The notes under the pieces: generated by a model
The model's input: only the letters and a program-made list of their open reading frames with translations
Databases searched by the model: none
What the model was told of the DNA's origin: nothing
Translations under genes and position numbers: made by a program
Shown here: piece after piece, positions 38,101-50,570 of the stretch
Layout of the letters: the number at the start of each line of letters is the position of its first letter
Numbering within the stretch: position 1 is the stretch's first letter
NCBI GenBank assembly: GCA_964035545.1
Contig: OZ037766.1
Coordinates: forward strand, 7,293,722 to 7,357,721
From: Bugula neritina
Lineage: Eukaryota; Bryozoa; Gymnolaemata; Cheilostomatida; Bugulidae
Length of the DNA stretch: 64,000 bases
Direction of reading: 5' to 3'

Positions 38101-41100
38101 TATAGAATATCTATTATATAAGTATAGAATATATATTCTATAAGTATAGAGTATCTGTTCTATACTTATAGAATATATATTCTGTACTGGTAGAATAGAT
38201 ATTCTGTAATGGTAGGCTATAGAGTATAGCTTCTCCCACACCAGCAATATTAATATGGTGAACGGATATCCCAAGATTTTCTGCTAAGTTTCATCTAATT
38301 GGCTAGTTACTTTCTAGGAAGTGAGGTTTGTGTTGTTTTTATTTTTACACTTTGGGTGGGATTTAAATGATAGATTAAATGAAATTTGTCCTGTGTAAAT
38401 TTATTTAGTGGCTTGTTTGACCAGTGATATTCATTTTTAAATAAAAAACTTTTGCACCTATAAAAATGATCCAGCATTCTTAAATATAAAAACTTGAGCA
38501 ACTCATTTGCAATAACTTACATTGTTTTGTGAATTCAATGTAGCTATGCATTGGCATACAATTGGCAAGCAGTTTAGCTTCTCTACTTTATTATCGTATT
38601 TGAGTGTTGCTTTTTAGAAACATTTTTATATTTGAATTGGTTGCTCCAATGCATACTAATGTATTGGTCAGGTTTCAATAACTGCTTTTAGAAACTAGTT
38701 TTAATAAAATATTTGATTAGCCCACGGTAATGTTTCATTGAAATCAGTTTCTAGGAAAAATATGAGTTTTTATTGGAATAAAAGATTCAAATTAGTTATT
38801 CTGTGATAATAACTGACCATAGGGTCTTACAATGCACATGACGTAGTTGCTACAAGGTAGGATAAAAGGTTTTTATCCACATTCAGATGGGCTTATTCTG
38901 GTACTTCTTCTTGCTGCATCTAGTCAATTTCCCTGTGGACTTGCGCTAATAAATGTGTAGAATACTGTTATCCAAGTGACCCTAATGCTATAATATAATG
39001 GCATGTATTTGCTTTGGGGAATACTGTAACGGAATCATCACCCACAGTTTTGTGCGATGTCATGTGGCGGTGATTTTTAGGTTTTGTAGAAGGGACAATT
39101 GTGTAAACAATGCGATTGATGAGAAAATATCGCAAGTTCTTTTGGGCGAGTAAATTTATGATGGAGCATCCCAATAAAAGCACGATGATTGTTTTGGTCA
39201 GCATTACTTTCATCTATAATTTTAGCCCTCAGAATAAAAGCTGGACTGGGCAAGGAATTCTGCCTGAATTCTGTAACCTAGGCTCATAGAATTAGAAATA
39301 TTTCTTCTTCTTGATAATAACACTGTGACATGATGCAACCATCTCATGTTATTTGGTTTAGTTTGACTACAATTTATTTGGTTCCATTCTATTTTCAGCC
39401 CGAAATGCGGTAGTAGTTGTGATCACAGCGGCTATAGCATCTATAGTTTACGATGTTGTCGGAATAAAGGACAGTTTCAGCTTGACTGGTAAAATTCAGG
39501 CGGGCATGCCTGTGCCTTCAGTACCCAAGTTCTCCTTAGAGTACTTTAATGAAACCTCCAACTCTACAGTTACCATGGGGCTTGGGGAGATCTCAGGGGT
39601 GAGATATTTATACTCTAGTCTATAGTAATTGAAGTCTCTTGCCTTGTAAACTCTGAAAACAGCTGTAGCACATCATTTGGTCACTACAATATATTCTATT
39701 TATTCAAAATACAAATTTGCATTAATTTATTATATACATCAAGTAATGGGCCATGACTATTCAAACGTTGCTTACTTCCTAACTGTAGCATGCTTTACTT
39801 CCACTATAGTAAGAGGATAGTTTCAACATCTTTAAATTTAATTCGTATTTTAAGATTAGCTTGGTGTACATGTGATGGTGTTTACAAAAAAAAACACATT
39901 TCGCACTGAAATACTTGACTTCAACACTGACTAGAAATTGATTTTTATGTTGCTACAGGATTGTTTAATATATCGAAAATGACAACTTTTTAATTCATAT
40001 ATATTTTTTACAGAAAATCGCTGAAGGTTTTGTGGTTATTACATTAATTGGCATGCTTGAAAGTGTAGCTATAGCTAAGGCTTTCGGTAAGTTTTCAAGC
40101 TAATATTGCTATTAGCTCCACTTTTTTAAAATAAAATATCTAGCAGTTTTTGAAGTTCTTTCGTAACCTGCACTGAATATTCTTAAGGTTTGCGCAATGG
40201 TGCAGTCTTTTGCTTTTGATTAAATGCTGATGTTATGACATCATGCTCTTCTATTAACATTCTATACATGTCTTTCTTTTTATACATTTTGGCTGTGTAA
40301 ATGTGGGCTGAATTAATTTTAATGTTAGCCATTACTAAGTTAGAAGAAAACTTTCCCATCTAGTTCAGGATCTATCACTAATAGATTTCACTATGCTAGA
40401 CAGGCTGTCTACACTTGCAAACTATATTTAACTCATTTTATAAGGTTGCTTTGCAAAAGTAATTGCCATGAACCATATTTTATGGAACAGCTTTTTTGAA
40501 ATTTGAAACAATAATTTTATTCCTTCGAATTAGTTTTTATCGCAACTGCACTGTAAAGAAATAGTTGTGTGTAAGATAAGTTAACTATCTGAGCTCAAAC
40601 TACATTTCAGCACTTGTTGTGCCAAGTCCCACTAATTTGGTTACTTAAGTTTTTTTGACGACTGAAATTAGCACAAATTAGTGATTTGGCTTCCATGTTT
40701 AGCGACTAGTACCAAATTTTGCAGTGATTGAAACATGAGAATATGTTAATGTATTATATAGAATTCAGTTTAAAATATGTACTAGACTCCAGAGTGTTGC
40801 CGTGCACTCCACAGATATACAGTAACTTGTAGTAATTGTATTTTCTGATGATTGCAGCTCGACGTAACGAGTACAAAATAGACCCCAGCCAGGAACTGAT
40901 TGCTATGGGAGTAGCCAACACCATCAGCTCCTTCTTCCACTCCTACCCGGTCACTGGCAGCTTTTCCAGGTAGAAACTGGTGTTTGCTTCACTGGTTTAA
41001 CACATAAACGCAGCACCAGAATATTTCTATATATAGTTCTCAATATGAATAATTAAATTGGCTTTCTAGCACATTTGTACACAGTCATTTCAGTGTGTCC

Positions 41101-44100
41101 AGTGGTATGTGTAGGCTAATAGGCACCATGAATAACACAACAAAACACACCTACCACTATTTACCTGTGTACACCACCCCTGGGTCTCAACATACTCAGA
41201 ATAGTTGTCTGTCTGTGTCTCATGGCTTTCAACTGGGGACTATGTGATAATGCACTGAGTATACTCGCTGGCCTTTAAGGTTTTCTATCAAAAAATAGTT
41301 GCCATCAAGCAAATAGCAGTGTTTGCTATGTACTTTAGGTTCTCATTCTTGGATATTTCAGAAATAGTTTCACTATTTAAAGCAAATATATTTCATTTAC
41401 ATTGAATTTCCATTGGGTGTTGTTTTTCCAAAGTACTGCATCAGCTATGTGTTGTGAGTAAGTTTTGACTCCCCAATGCATTTTACAAGTTATTCACTTA
41501 TTTCTTAGTGTAAAACTAAAAATTGTCTTATGCTGTTAGTGTATTTAATCAGTGAATGGCATCTTAAATTTTGTTTACTTTGCAATATAACTTGAGGACA
41601 ATTTTTTCATAGAGCATAAAAGATTTGTGCTTACTTTCCAGCTGCATGAGTATGTTTTAAGTCTGAAAGAGAATGGCCTGTTTTTTAGATGTTGGATTTA
41701 TATACTAAAAGTACTGCTTATCTCTATATACTCTTACCCAACATACTTGTGTTTCAACGAATTTCTTCACTATTTACAATAATATTTGCAGAACTGCCAT
41801 CAACTCTCAGTCAGGCGTGAGGACCCCAGCTGGTGGCATTTGGACAGGAGCTCTGGTGATTGTTGCTATCGTAGTGCTTACCCCATACTTCTTTTATATT
41901 CCTGAGGCAGCGCTGGCTGCCGTTATCATTGCTGCTGTCGTGCAGATGGTTGAATATGAAATTGTGTTGACCCTCTGGAGAGTCAAAAGTTAGTATTTTA
42001 GTTTAGTTTGTACAAGTCTTTGTTTAATTGTTTTATTATTAGAATCTCAGAAGGCCAGTCAGATTGTAACATTATTCTACAGTTAAGTTAGGTTAATATA
42101 GGCACTCTGTAACGTGTGCATTTAGATAAGTTTGTGTCTAGTTATGAATTTTACAGTAAGCTCTAATACAAGAAGCATATCAGCATTAAAAAACCAAGCT
42201 TTTAGTCATAAAATAAATAGGATCTTTTGCAGGGTGAAATAACAAATTGAATAACAATCGTATTTTTTTTTTAAAACACTAGTTTTTTAATTCACAAAGT
42301 TCAGCAATAGCTATTTTTGCTGTATTTCCATGTGGTTCACATTTCACATGCTGTTTTACTGGCCTCTTGTTAATATTCTAATTACCTGCCAGCGTTTGTT
42401 TACAACTATTTGTGCGCACAGTTTTACACATTGTTGCATAGCAAACTATAGTTTTAAAGTTACTCATGTGTGAAATAGTATTGAGAAGCACCAATGTTGA
42501 GAGTATATTGCTATTGTTTGTGAGTGTATTGTGTTTCCTCTGGGTATTTCCTTGCAAACTCTATTGAATAGTGCATAGTTCTAACAACCTTCAGGCTTTG
42601 ATAAATAATTTCAAGAGTTGATGCTCTTCCCACAATCATCCCATTCATTCTAGTCTGGGAATTATTCAACTTGCAATCTTTTTAAATGCAACCTTTCTTG
42701 CATGAAACTAACTGAAATGAAACTGCTGTTTATTTGTAAACTTGTTTATTGACTACACATAACAACGGAACCTTTTGCCGTCATGACTAATCAGTATTGT
42801 GTCACTTGCGCCAGGAAGTTATGACACCACATGGTGGGTGTCTCATAGAGTCTGTAAGATTCAGCTTCTCAGGAAATGAGCATCATTAAAATTTAATTGA
42901 CCTGATCTATCACTTCCAGTGTAAAGGAGATGCTGTTTCATAGATAGGGCTCAGTGGGAAAGCAACTGTTGCCAATACTTCATATCAATTCACAATGGTA
43001 TTAGCAAAGATGCCTGTCAATAGTTACAACATTATGCGCTTTAGTGTTGGTGTTGTGGGGAAATTGTGCAGGCCCACGTGCTTGGGCTATTTAGTACATT
43101 TAAATCAGTTTATACTCATATATAGCTAATTATATTATAAAATTTCTTTTTGTAGAATTGGACTTGCTGCCCCTGTTAACTACATTCTTCGTATCAATCT
43201 TTGTGAATATTGAAGTAAGTCTATCCTCTTGCCACAACCTCAATAATTCTTTAATATACGTTCCATTACATTTATTTCATGTGTGATGAGATTACATAAG
43301 AATAAAATTAAAAGAAGTGATGTCTCATTTGAGACACTGACTAGCTAGAAAATATGCCTTCTCGTTGAAATATATTGTATATGATGTTACAGGAGTGCAA
43401 ATCTGTTATAGTATATTTTTTAAGTGAAAAAATTATATTTTACTCCTTCAGGTTGGGATAATTGCAGGAATAGGAATTTCTGTTGTAATGGTCTTAATTC
43501 CCATGGCAAGGCCCAAGCTTCTGGTTTGTATTTCACTAAAACCATTAACTTATTCTAACTTAATATACACCTAAAAGAAATACATAAATGAAGCTCGCTG
43601 ATTCAAATATCTGTATAACAGTTATATGGGCAATTGCTTTCTATGAGTAACTTTGTGTTAAAGGAGCCCAAGATTTTGACTACAACTTTATATTATTTCA
43701 GTTTAGTTTGTATTTTGTGTACTACTTAAGCCTTATGGTAGAACCTGTTTATTACAAATTATGAATATGGTTTATGTGTTGACTTGCCTAATATACTTTG
43801 TTTAAAAGCTTTTTATTTTTTATATGTTTTAATTTTACAGGTAACCTATGCAAAAGCATCTAAGTATCTGGACAACCCCACTGATGCTAATGAAGAAGTG
43901 AGTTATGTACAACTTGGCATTTTCTAAATATATTTTATATTCAAAATTATAAAGGTTATGGCCAGAATATTTTCAATAAATTACCATGTCTATCAAATAA
44001 GTAGATAATATACAGAGTTTATATTACCCTGCCTTTCTAGATTCATCAATAACAATAAAATTATATATAAATATATATAATTTACATTTCTAATCAGATT

Positions 44101-45132
44101 TCTTGTAGTATGTCACTTTTGGTGTTGATTTTCATACGTTTATACTCTTGTAGAAGTAGTTCTCTATAACCACCCATGCATTTGCTACAGATGTTGTAGT
44201 ATATATATTTTTCATCTGCTTTTATTTTCATGCAAAGTGTTCGCCAAGTCTAAATTCTTGGTTGGTGAAACATTTTTTTCAGACACTATTAGTGCACATG
44301 TGTTTCCCCTCTACTCTACACTAGTTTGTTCTCTATGCAGGATGCAGCAGTGATATTAGAGCCAGCGCAAGGTCTAAACTTCCCTGGTGTGGAATATATC
44401 AAAGACAAGGTTATGAAGCACGGGGTGTATGAAACGCCCCCTAAAGCTGTAGTGCTGAATGCAGTGCACTTTTCTAACTGCGACTACACTATGGTCTTGG
44501 GTGTAACACAACTCTCTGAATATTTCTCCAAACATGATCTCAAATTTGCTATAGCTTGTTGTCCCGTAAGTATATTGCTTTTGCTATTGTAACGTCACTG
44601 AAATACACTATTTGCCTTCTTGAAGTTTTGTTTTATTGGAGTTTCTAATAACAGAATTCTGTATCAGTTTTTGTTGATTAGCTGTTTTACATTGTTTGCT
44701 GGTCACCATACTATTTTAGCTATCAGTATGTTATATATATTGTATATTTTGTATATGCATGTATATATTTATATTGTATGTGATGTTATAAATGTTTTCA
44801 GCTATAAGTGATTCTTTATGCTAAGCAGCCACTAAGATGTACACACAATCTTGTTGATCACATAATTTATTTCTTAGGATGAAATCAAGGAAACACTTGT
44901 ATCGGCTAAAATAAAAAAGTTAAAGTTTGGTGCTACAGTGGAGGATGCTCTACACAAGTCATTTGGTCAGTCACCTCCCCCTGCAGCCCCTGCTGCTGCT
45001 GCCTCGGCTGCGGCTCCTTATGCTGCATGTAATAGCATAGAGCTAGAATTCATGCCAGATACCTATAAGCAGGACCTACCTGATTCTTCCATGCTTGACT
45101 CTAGTCATATTGCACCTGGCAGCAAATCTTAG
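32200..45132 (+). CDS. SLC26A11: SLC26-family sulfate/anion transporter, SLC26A11-like
   Basis: Sixteen coding exons: 32200-32398, 33812-33950, 34461-34563, 34756-34966, 36513-36598, 36965-37044, 37870-38012, 39399-39598, 40014-40086, 40858-40969, 41792-41988, 43156-43214, 43452-43523, 43841-43897, 44341-44565, 44878-45132. All phases agree (736 aa). SLC26A11 is a sulfate/chloride-type anion transporter of plasma or lysosomal membranes. Visible motifs: LTVIPQGLAYAQVAELPPQY and GLYSAFMG (TM1-2), TSKDITMGPTAIMSLLV, GFTSAAAVIIAFGQI, WLGLQNV, then SYPVTGSFSRTAINSQSGVR and TPAGGIWTG in the core. A STAS domain follows at about residues 576-680 (ILEPAQGLNFPGVEYIK, NAVHFSNCDYTMVLG). The tail has a Pro/Ala-rich stretch. 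The N-terminus is unusually long and acidic (about 112 residues); exon 1 is supported by phase only and is less sure than the rest. N-glycosylation sites NETSNST lie in the exon at 39399. Confidence 0.92.
32221..32286 (+). repeat. 33-bp direct duplication in SLC26 exon 1
   Basis: CAGGTGGCTGCTGGAG starts at 32221 and again 33 bases later at 32254. It codes for two 11-residue units, QVAAGESD and QVAAGVSD, in the acidic N-terminal tail. This is a recent in-frame tandem duplication. Confidence 0.85.
32719..32733 (+). repeat. Poly-C run
   Basis: Fifteen C residues in a row in SLC26 intron 1. A similar run of 14 lies at 20885-20898. These may vary in length or form i-motif/G4 structures on the other strand. 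Confidence 0.9.
38036..38211. repeat. 22-bp near-palindromic tandem repeat in SLC26 intron 7
   Basis: About eight copies of a 22-base unit such as ATAGAATATATATTCTATAC with TT/GT ends. Each unit is close to its own reverse complement, so the array can fold within and between units. It begins only 24 bases after the donor of the exon ending at 38012. Confidence 0.88.
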
Positions 45133-46428
45133 TCTTTTGTCATAATTAAGGAGCTTTTTACTCATGAGATTATATATTTCAAAATGTTGCTTCTGCTCTC
45201 CCAATTTTGATGTACCTGCTGCATACAGCTCTAGAGCTAGATGATTTAGTTAGTCGTAGTTGGTTACTCATCTATTCTAAACAATCAAGGAAAAATTTTG
45301 AATTTTGTTTATTTTTTATACGTTTTTATTCAAGCCGTCTCTTTACATTCGAATCTTCATAAATTGTTGGAATCTCTATGCATATTTATTTATTTGAAGC
45401 ATCACTAGCATCTTCCACAATTATAGTTTTTATAAAAAGTTTTATGTTCAGCTTTTATTGCTGCTATCGAAATATATTTCTAATTTGTGCATTAATAACT
45501 TCACTTCTGTTTGTAAAATGATGTCAAGTTTATATAAAATTGAAGTGTTCAGAAATGGTTCTTTAACAGAGAATGTGCCTAAATGTTTCTTAGAAAATTC
45601 AACAGTTCACAGTATTTTGAGTTGAAGAAGCTTATTACAGCCAGTTATTGTGTTGCTGACTTGAACAACAAACAGTTTTCTCTCAAGTAGTGAGGGAACA
45701 GCATAAATTGAATGATCATAACATTATTTGCTGCTTATTCGGTCAACTCATTACACACTAAAGCTCTTCAACTGATTAAGTGTAAGTCTGCCTGTGATTA
45801 TTAGAATTGTTAGAGTCTGTTATTTGTGATTTAGTCAGTTTAGCTTATCCATGATTGTGAATCAATATCTCTTCATCACTCTATTTTTAATTTAGAAATT
45901 TTAATATCTAGAAAATATGAGTGAGGTGCAACATTATGTAACTGTAGCTGTAAGTACTGTGTCATCCGGTGCAGTGTAATGCTTATATCATGGTTATATA
46001 ATATAGGTGCTTTTAATGCATCTCCACCCATTTGGGACTGCGGCAAGAAATCCCTCATAATCTGCACCATCCACACTTCTTGGTTACTAAACATTTAGGC
46101 CTCAGGCATTTCTAATAGAACTCATTAAACTTATTTAATTGCAATATAACACTTATATTTATGTGACTCATGCTATGCAAACTTAATGTTTGCTCCAATA
46201 ATACCTTTTAGCCAATATCATAATATTATATAGTATATAATTATTATATAATAGAACTCAACTCAATACTGAAGTAAAGCTGGCAAGCTATTCTTCAACA
46301 AGAATGAAGGACATATATTATTTCAATAATTGATCAATTGATATTTTTTGCTAAAAAAAGAAATTTTGTTCTGTTAAAATATATCAACGATCAAAGTATA
46401 AATTTCAATTTCTTCTAAAGCTTATGCT

Positions 46429-46490
<62 letters not shown>

Positions 46491-46969
46491 ATCAATTACA
46501 TTATTGTGACGTTTTATTTACCTATGGTAGACATCATTAAGACATCATTCATTATAGATGTCTTAATGTTATCCTGCATGTATTTTGTAACCTGATTGTC
46601 AATGACATTTTCTGCAAATGAAACAAATACTATTCAATTGAGACAACTTGAAGTGCACATCTTATATCTACCTTAAAATCTGAAAGAGGACTCTTGGATC
46701 CTATTAATTGATTATATTGCAGACTTTCTGAAATTATTTCAAATGGAACCTATATAAGGCAATTTGGATGTTCGAAAAACGGGGATTGAAGTAGCGCTGA
46801 ACGCTTTTAGGGGTACACAGGCTGGTATGCTATAGTTTATTAATGTATAATGATTCTTTCTTTGCTTTTAGAAGCAGGAGTTGAAGACCTTGACAGTCAA
46901 GCTTACAGTAATGGGGCATACAATGACCATGGTGACAAAGCTGCCAAATTAGCAGACGATGCTGTATAA
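44966..46969 (+). CDS. Possible alternative C-terminal exon of the SLC26 gene (46872-46969)
   Basis: Inside the last SLC26 exon, after codons for HKSF, there is a donor-like TTTG|GTCAGT at 44965/44966. An acceptor GCTTTTAG ends at 46871, and the following 98 bases stay open in the matching phase to TAA at 46967-46969. The joined end reads EAGVEDLDSQAYSNGAYNDH followed by GDKAAKLADDAV. This would replace the Pro/Ala-rich 55-residue tail with a 32-residue acidic tail, giving 713 aa in total. The last residues D-A-V resemble a class III PDZ-binding end (inference). The first canonical AATAAA that I noticed after the transporter is at 47306-47311, beyond this exon. Confidence 0.55.
46434..46487. 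repeat. (TA)n microsatellite
   Basis: About 27 TA dinucleotides without interruption, between the main SLC26 stop codon and the candidate alternative last exon. Confidence 0.95.
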
Positions 46970-47305
46970 GGAGGTTAATTTTCAAGAACATGGTAACAGT
47001 AATATATGGGCACGCTACCTTACTAATTGGCATGGTAGCAGCCTGGTGTTCTACAGGCTAGTTTAAAGGCACCTTAGCATATTGATAACACTTGTACAAC
47101 ATATCATATACATTATATAAGTGGATAACTAATTTGCCTTTTTTAAGTTTTTTACAGCAAGACACACCAAATATGGTTAGATTTTTAATATTGTATTTTA
47201 TAAATTCTGAGATTCAAGCTTTAATTTTTTCAAAAACTAAGAAATATTGTCTTTTTGATAAATATCATATCTGCTATTCTTCTATATCATAAGATAACAA
47301 AACTA

Positions 47306-47311
47306 AATAAA
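47306..47311 (+). terminator. Poly(A) signal downstream of the SLC26 gene
   Basis: AATAAA about 340 bases after the stop of the candidate alternative last exon. It sits just before the convergent neuropeptide-like gene, which ends at 47657. Confidence 0.45.
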
Positions 47312-47656
47312 CTGATCATGCACAAAGGTACGTAAACTATGATTAATTTGTAAAAAAATTCATAAGCGACATTATGACTGATTAACACAAAACATTATAA
47401 CAAAATTACAATGTCTTGCGAATACATTAATATTAAAAACATATTAAAGAATTTGTCACAGACAAGAAATGAACAAAAATTATGAAAAAATGAAAAATTC
47501 AAAAAATATCTTAGAGTTAAATAAAATTGTTGGCGCAGTCTTTGGAGATTCGAATGTTTATTTAAAATAAATAGAGTCATTGAATTTGGAGTGTCGTACT
47601 AAATAAATAATAAATGCAATATATATGTCACTACAACATATCCGTGGTATGTGTTA

Positions 47657-48516
47657 TCAGGGAAATCTCCAGTAACAGTTTACTACATTCACTAAACATA
47701 TATATCTCCTCTTGGAGCTTACAGGACCTTGTTGGCTGCTATTAACTGTGTTTGATGACCTACGGTCAAGTTGTATTTGTTTTTCATTTATTAATTTTGC
47801 TAGTAGTTGGTGGAGCGTAGGTGTGCTAAACTTCTGAATGGGATTTTCGTTGGTTGGAATGGTTGTAAGCTGGTCTAAGTTGTATGAAATGTCTTCCAAA
47901 ATGTGTCTATCTCTAGATGAACGGCGTTCTTCTATGGGCCCCTGAAGTCAACATCAAATACTGGGTTATGAATATTACACAAAAGTAATGATTTTATCTA
48001 CCTATGTGTATAAATCTCATATTATTTTGTAAACAATATATCAAAATAATGTTTGCCTTGCCATGCTTGCATCTAATATGATCGATGAGTATGACATACA
48101 AAATCACAGCGCATATAGAAATAATAGCATCAATAATTTACACAATACAATAAGAAAACAAAATTATTTAACATAAATTAAGCAATCTGAACTTTCAAAT
48201 CAAAATTAAAAATGAAAGCAATATGAATGCTATAAATGTATTGTAATAGTTTATTCTATACCGATAAAATGTGCTTTATACGAGTAAGTTGAAAGATACT
48301 ACATTAAATGTAATAATATATCAAACACAGCAGATATGCATTATTATACTAAGTATAGGTAATTTGCATGCCTAAACTTACTGAAACTAATGCATGATGA
48401 TCTCTGAGCCAAGCAGTTCTATATCCTGTGTCTGCCTCAGTAGTAACAGGAATCGAAGCAGCAAAATGTTGTGTTAATGCTGCCAAAAAAATTATAAATA
48501 AATTTTTATCCATCAT
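47657..48516 (-). CDS. Putative neuropeptide precursor with C-terminal cyclic peptide (allatostatin-C-like)
   Basis: Two exons on the minus strand, 48516-48382 and 47941-47657, joined in phase 0 across a 440-bp GT/AG intron, give 139 aa. The start MMDKNLFIIFLAALTQHFAA is a clear signal peptide, with likely cleavage near residue 20. A spacer with basic sites (EERR, DRR) follows. The protein ends with SSKRR then YICLVNVVNCYWRFP and the stop. Cleavage at KRR would free a 15-residue peptide with Cys127 and Cys134 spaced C-x6-C, so one disulfide ring is likely. Allatostatin-C peptides share this design: last in the precursor, non-amidated, a C-x6-C ring, and Asn at ring position 3. Ring CLVNVVNC against insect CYFNAVTC keeps Cys, Asn, Val and Cys. 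If so, it would act through a somatostatin/AST-C-type G-protein-coupled receptor. The assignment is inferred from layout; an in-frame ATG at 48621 exists but fits a leader less well. Confidence 0.75.
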
Positions 48517-49750
48517 TGATGTAAAGAATAGTAATGAATCTAATAAAAGGTTTGCAGCAGTTCGACTTGAAATATTAACATGTATTAGTAAATAGTTAGA
48601 TTTGTTCTGATATAAATACAATAGGAAACGGTTGTTCTTGCGATTTCATTGGATAACCATAAACCTAATGGAATGATGACGAGGTATCATCAATATCAAT
48701 GTTTTATACTGCGAATGATTTGCCTTGAGCAGCATATAATATACTGTTGTATAATTTGATTAATTGCTGTAGCACTGTTGCCCTTTGTAACTAAAACACC
48801 ACTGTCACTATTTACATATTGTTATTATGTGAATGTTGTTCTAGGTGGTATTATCTTTGCCTTTCCCAAGTAATAATTGTACCAGCCACAGTTATATATA
48901 TACACTGTTACTCAGTTCAAAGAGTAGAACACCCATAAGAATACTACTTTATCTATTACTCATGAAATGGTCATAAAATACACTAATCTGTGGTGAGACT
49001 TAAAAAAGAATAATTCTAATCATATCTAATTAAAATAAATATTCCAATTTTAATAAAACAGAAAAATCAAACATATATTGTAGTTTTTCCTTGATTACAC
49101 ATGTACAAGTTGGGTATAATTGCAGATTTTTCTCTCGATCTCCTCTCTTTCACACGCACGCACACAATTCTGAAACTATATGTATTTTATTGACCTCTTT
49201 TGCTCCTTTTTAAGTTAATGGCAGGCAGACCTGAACTTACCATGCAGCCAGTATATGCTAATAAACTACTGCATTGCAGTGAAGGTTTTCTTTAAAATTT
49301 TAACAATTTGATTTTGTCACAATGTATAGCTATACATAAATAAACATATTCTTGGAGCCTAAATCTATGGAACAGCTCTTAACTAATAGTCATCATGGTG
49401 ACATCTGGCAGTGCAGCACTTTGACTCTTTTAATACACAGTTTCTCATACCAAGGGCAAATTTTATTCAACATTTTAGCATTTAGAAACCACAGGCACTC
49501 TTAGTGTGCCATCAACAATCAATTTACAGTTGGGGCCCGATTGCAGATGCCAATGCCAGTACATCAGTTGTATATTGGCCTTATCCTACCATAAAAATTA
49601 ACAATTTATTACTCATCGAATGTCAATCGAGATTATAAAAAGTTATACTATGTGAGTGATATAATTCAATGCTAAAAGCAATATAAAATAATATTTCATA
49701 CTGGTTGGTTACAGTTAAGTTGCTACCTTTTATATGGAGTTATCGCAGCG
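48517..49750. other. Region between neuropeptide-like gene and a plus-strand promoter
   Basis: No coding sequence recognised. It should hold the promoter of the minus-strand peptide gene. A possible 28-base non-coding exon on the minus strand (acceptor ...AATGCAG, donor GTAAGTTC near 49239) might be a 5' UTR exon of that gene, but this is weak. Confidence 0.4.
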
Positions 49751-49914
49751 TATAAAAGGAGACAACTCTAATTTTATTTAAGCAGCTGTTTGAACTCTCG
49801 CTGGCACTAGTGCCTGCAAACTGTTTTGCAACTTCTGCAGCCCACGCAGGGAAGCAATTAGCGTAGCGGTCACGTTTTGGTGCGCCCACAAACAAGTGAC
49901 AGTGTGAGTGTAAA
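49751..49914 (+). promoter_or_regulatory. TATA-box core promoter with first non-coding exon
   Basis: TATAAAAG at 49751-49758 is followed by a locally GC-richer stretch and then a strong donor TAAA|GTAAGT at 49914/49915. With start of transcription about 25-30 bases after the TATA box, this would be a 5' UTR exon of about 130 bases without a clear start codon. The coding part would lie further right; the candidate exon at 55848 is one possible partner, or the gene may be elsewhere on the plus strand. Confidence 0.5.
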
Positions 49915-50174
49915 GTAAGTATTATTTTTCCTTTCTTTACAATTATGATATTAAAATGCTTAATAACGGCAACGTCTTTGTAAATAAGTCACTGACTTCA
50001 TTATTCATATTGATTGTACTATTCATTCATCATTACCGTGATTACGAAGCTATAAAATTAAATATAAACGACCACTGTCACTGTGACTGTGACTGTGACA
50101 CTGGCTGTAACCAATAAGTATGACATTGGGTTTGACTATTAGTATGAAAACCACTAAATTTAACTTATTAAATA

Positions 50175-50570
50175 CTAATAGTACTAGTAGTAAAGTACTA
50201 CTACTAGTACTCGTACTAGTACTAGTAGTAGTAGTACTAGTAGTAGTAGTAGTAGTAGTAGTGCTAGTGGCAGTGGCAGTAGCAGTACTACTACTACTAG
50301 TACTACTAGTACTACTACTACTACTAGTACTAGTACTACTACTACTAGTACTAGTAGTAGTAGTAGTAGTAGTACTACTACTATTACTACTACTACTAGT
50401 ACTAGTACTAGTAGTAGTAGTAGAGTAGTAGTAGCAGCAGTAGCAGCAGGAGCAGCAGCAGCAGTAGTAGCAGTAGGAGCAGCAGCAGTAGTAGCAGTAG
50501 GAGGCAGTAGTAGGAGGCAGTAGTAGGAGGCAGTAGTAGGAGGCAGTAGTAGTAGCAGTAGTAGTAATGG
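50175..50570. repeat. Long ACT/AGT trinucleotide tract grading into AGCAGC
   Basis: About 400 bases of TAGTAGTAG, ACTACTACT and ACTAGTACTAGT blocks that switch strand several times, then GTAGCAGCAGTAGCAGCAGG and GGAGGCAGTAGTA repeats. All reading frames stay open for long stretches, giving false poly-Ser/Thr or poly-Leu/Val frames. The alternating orientation gives many internal palindromes. Confidence 0.92.
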
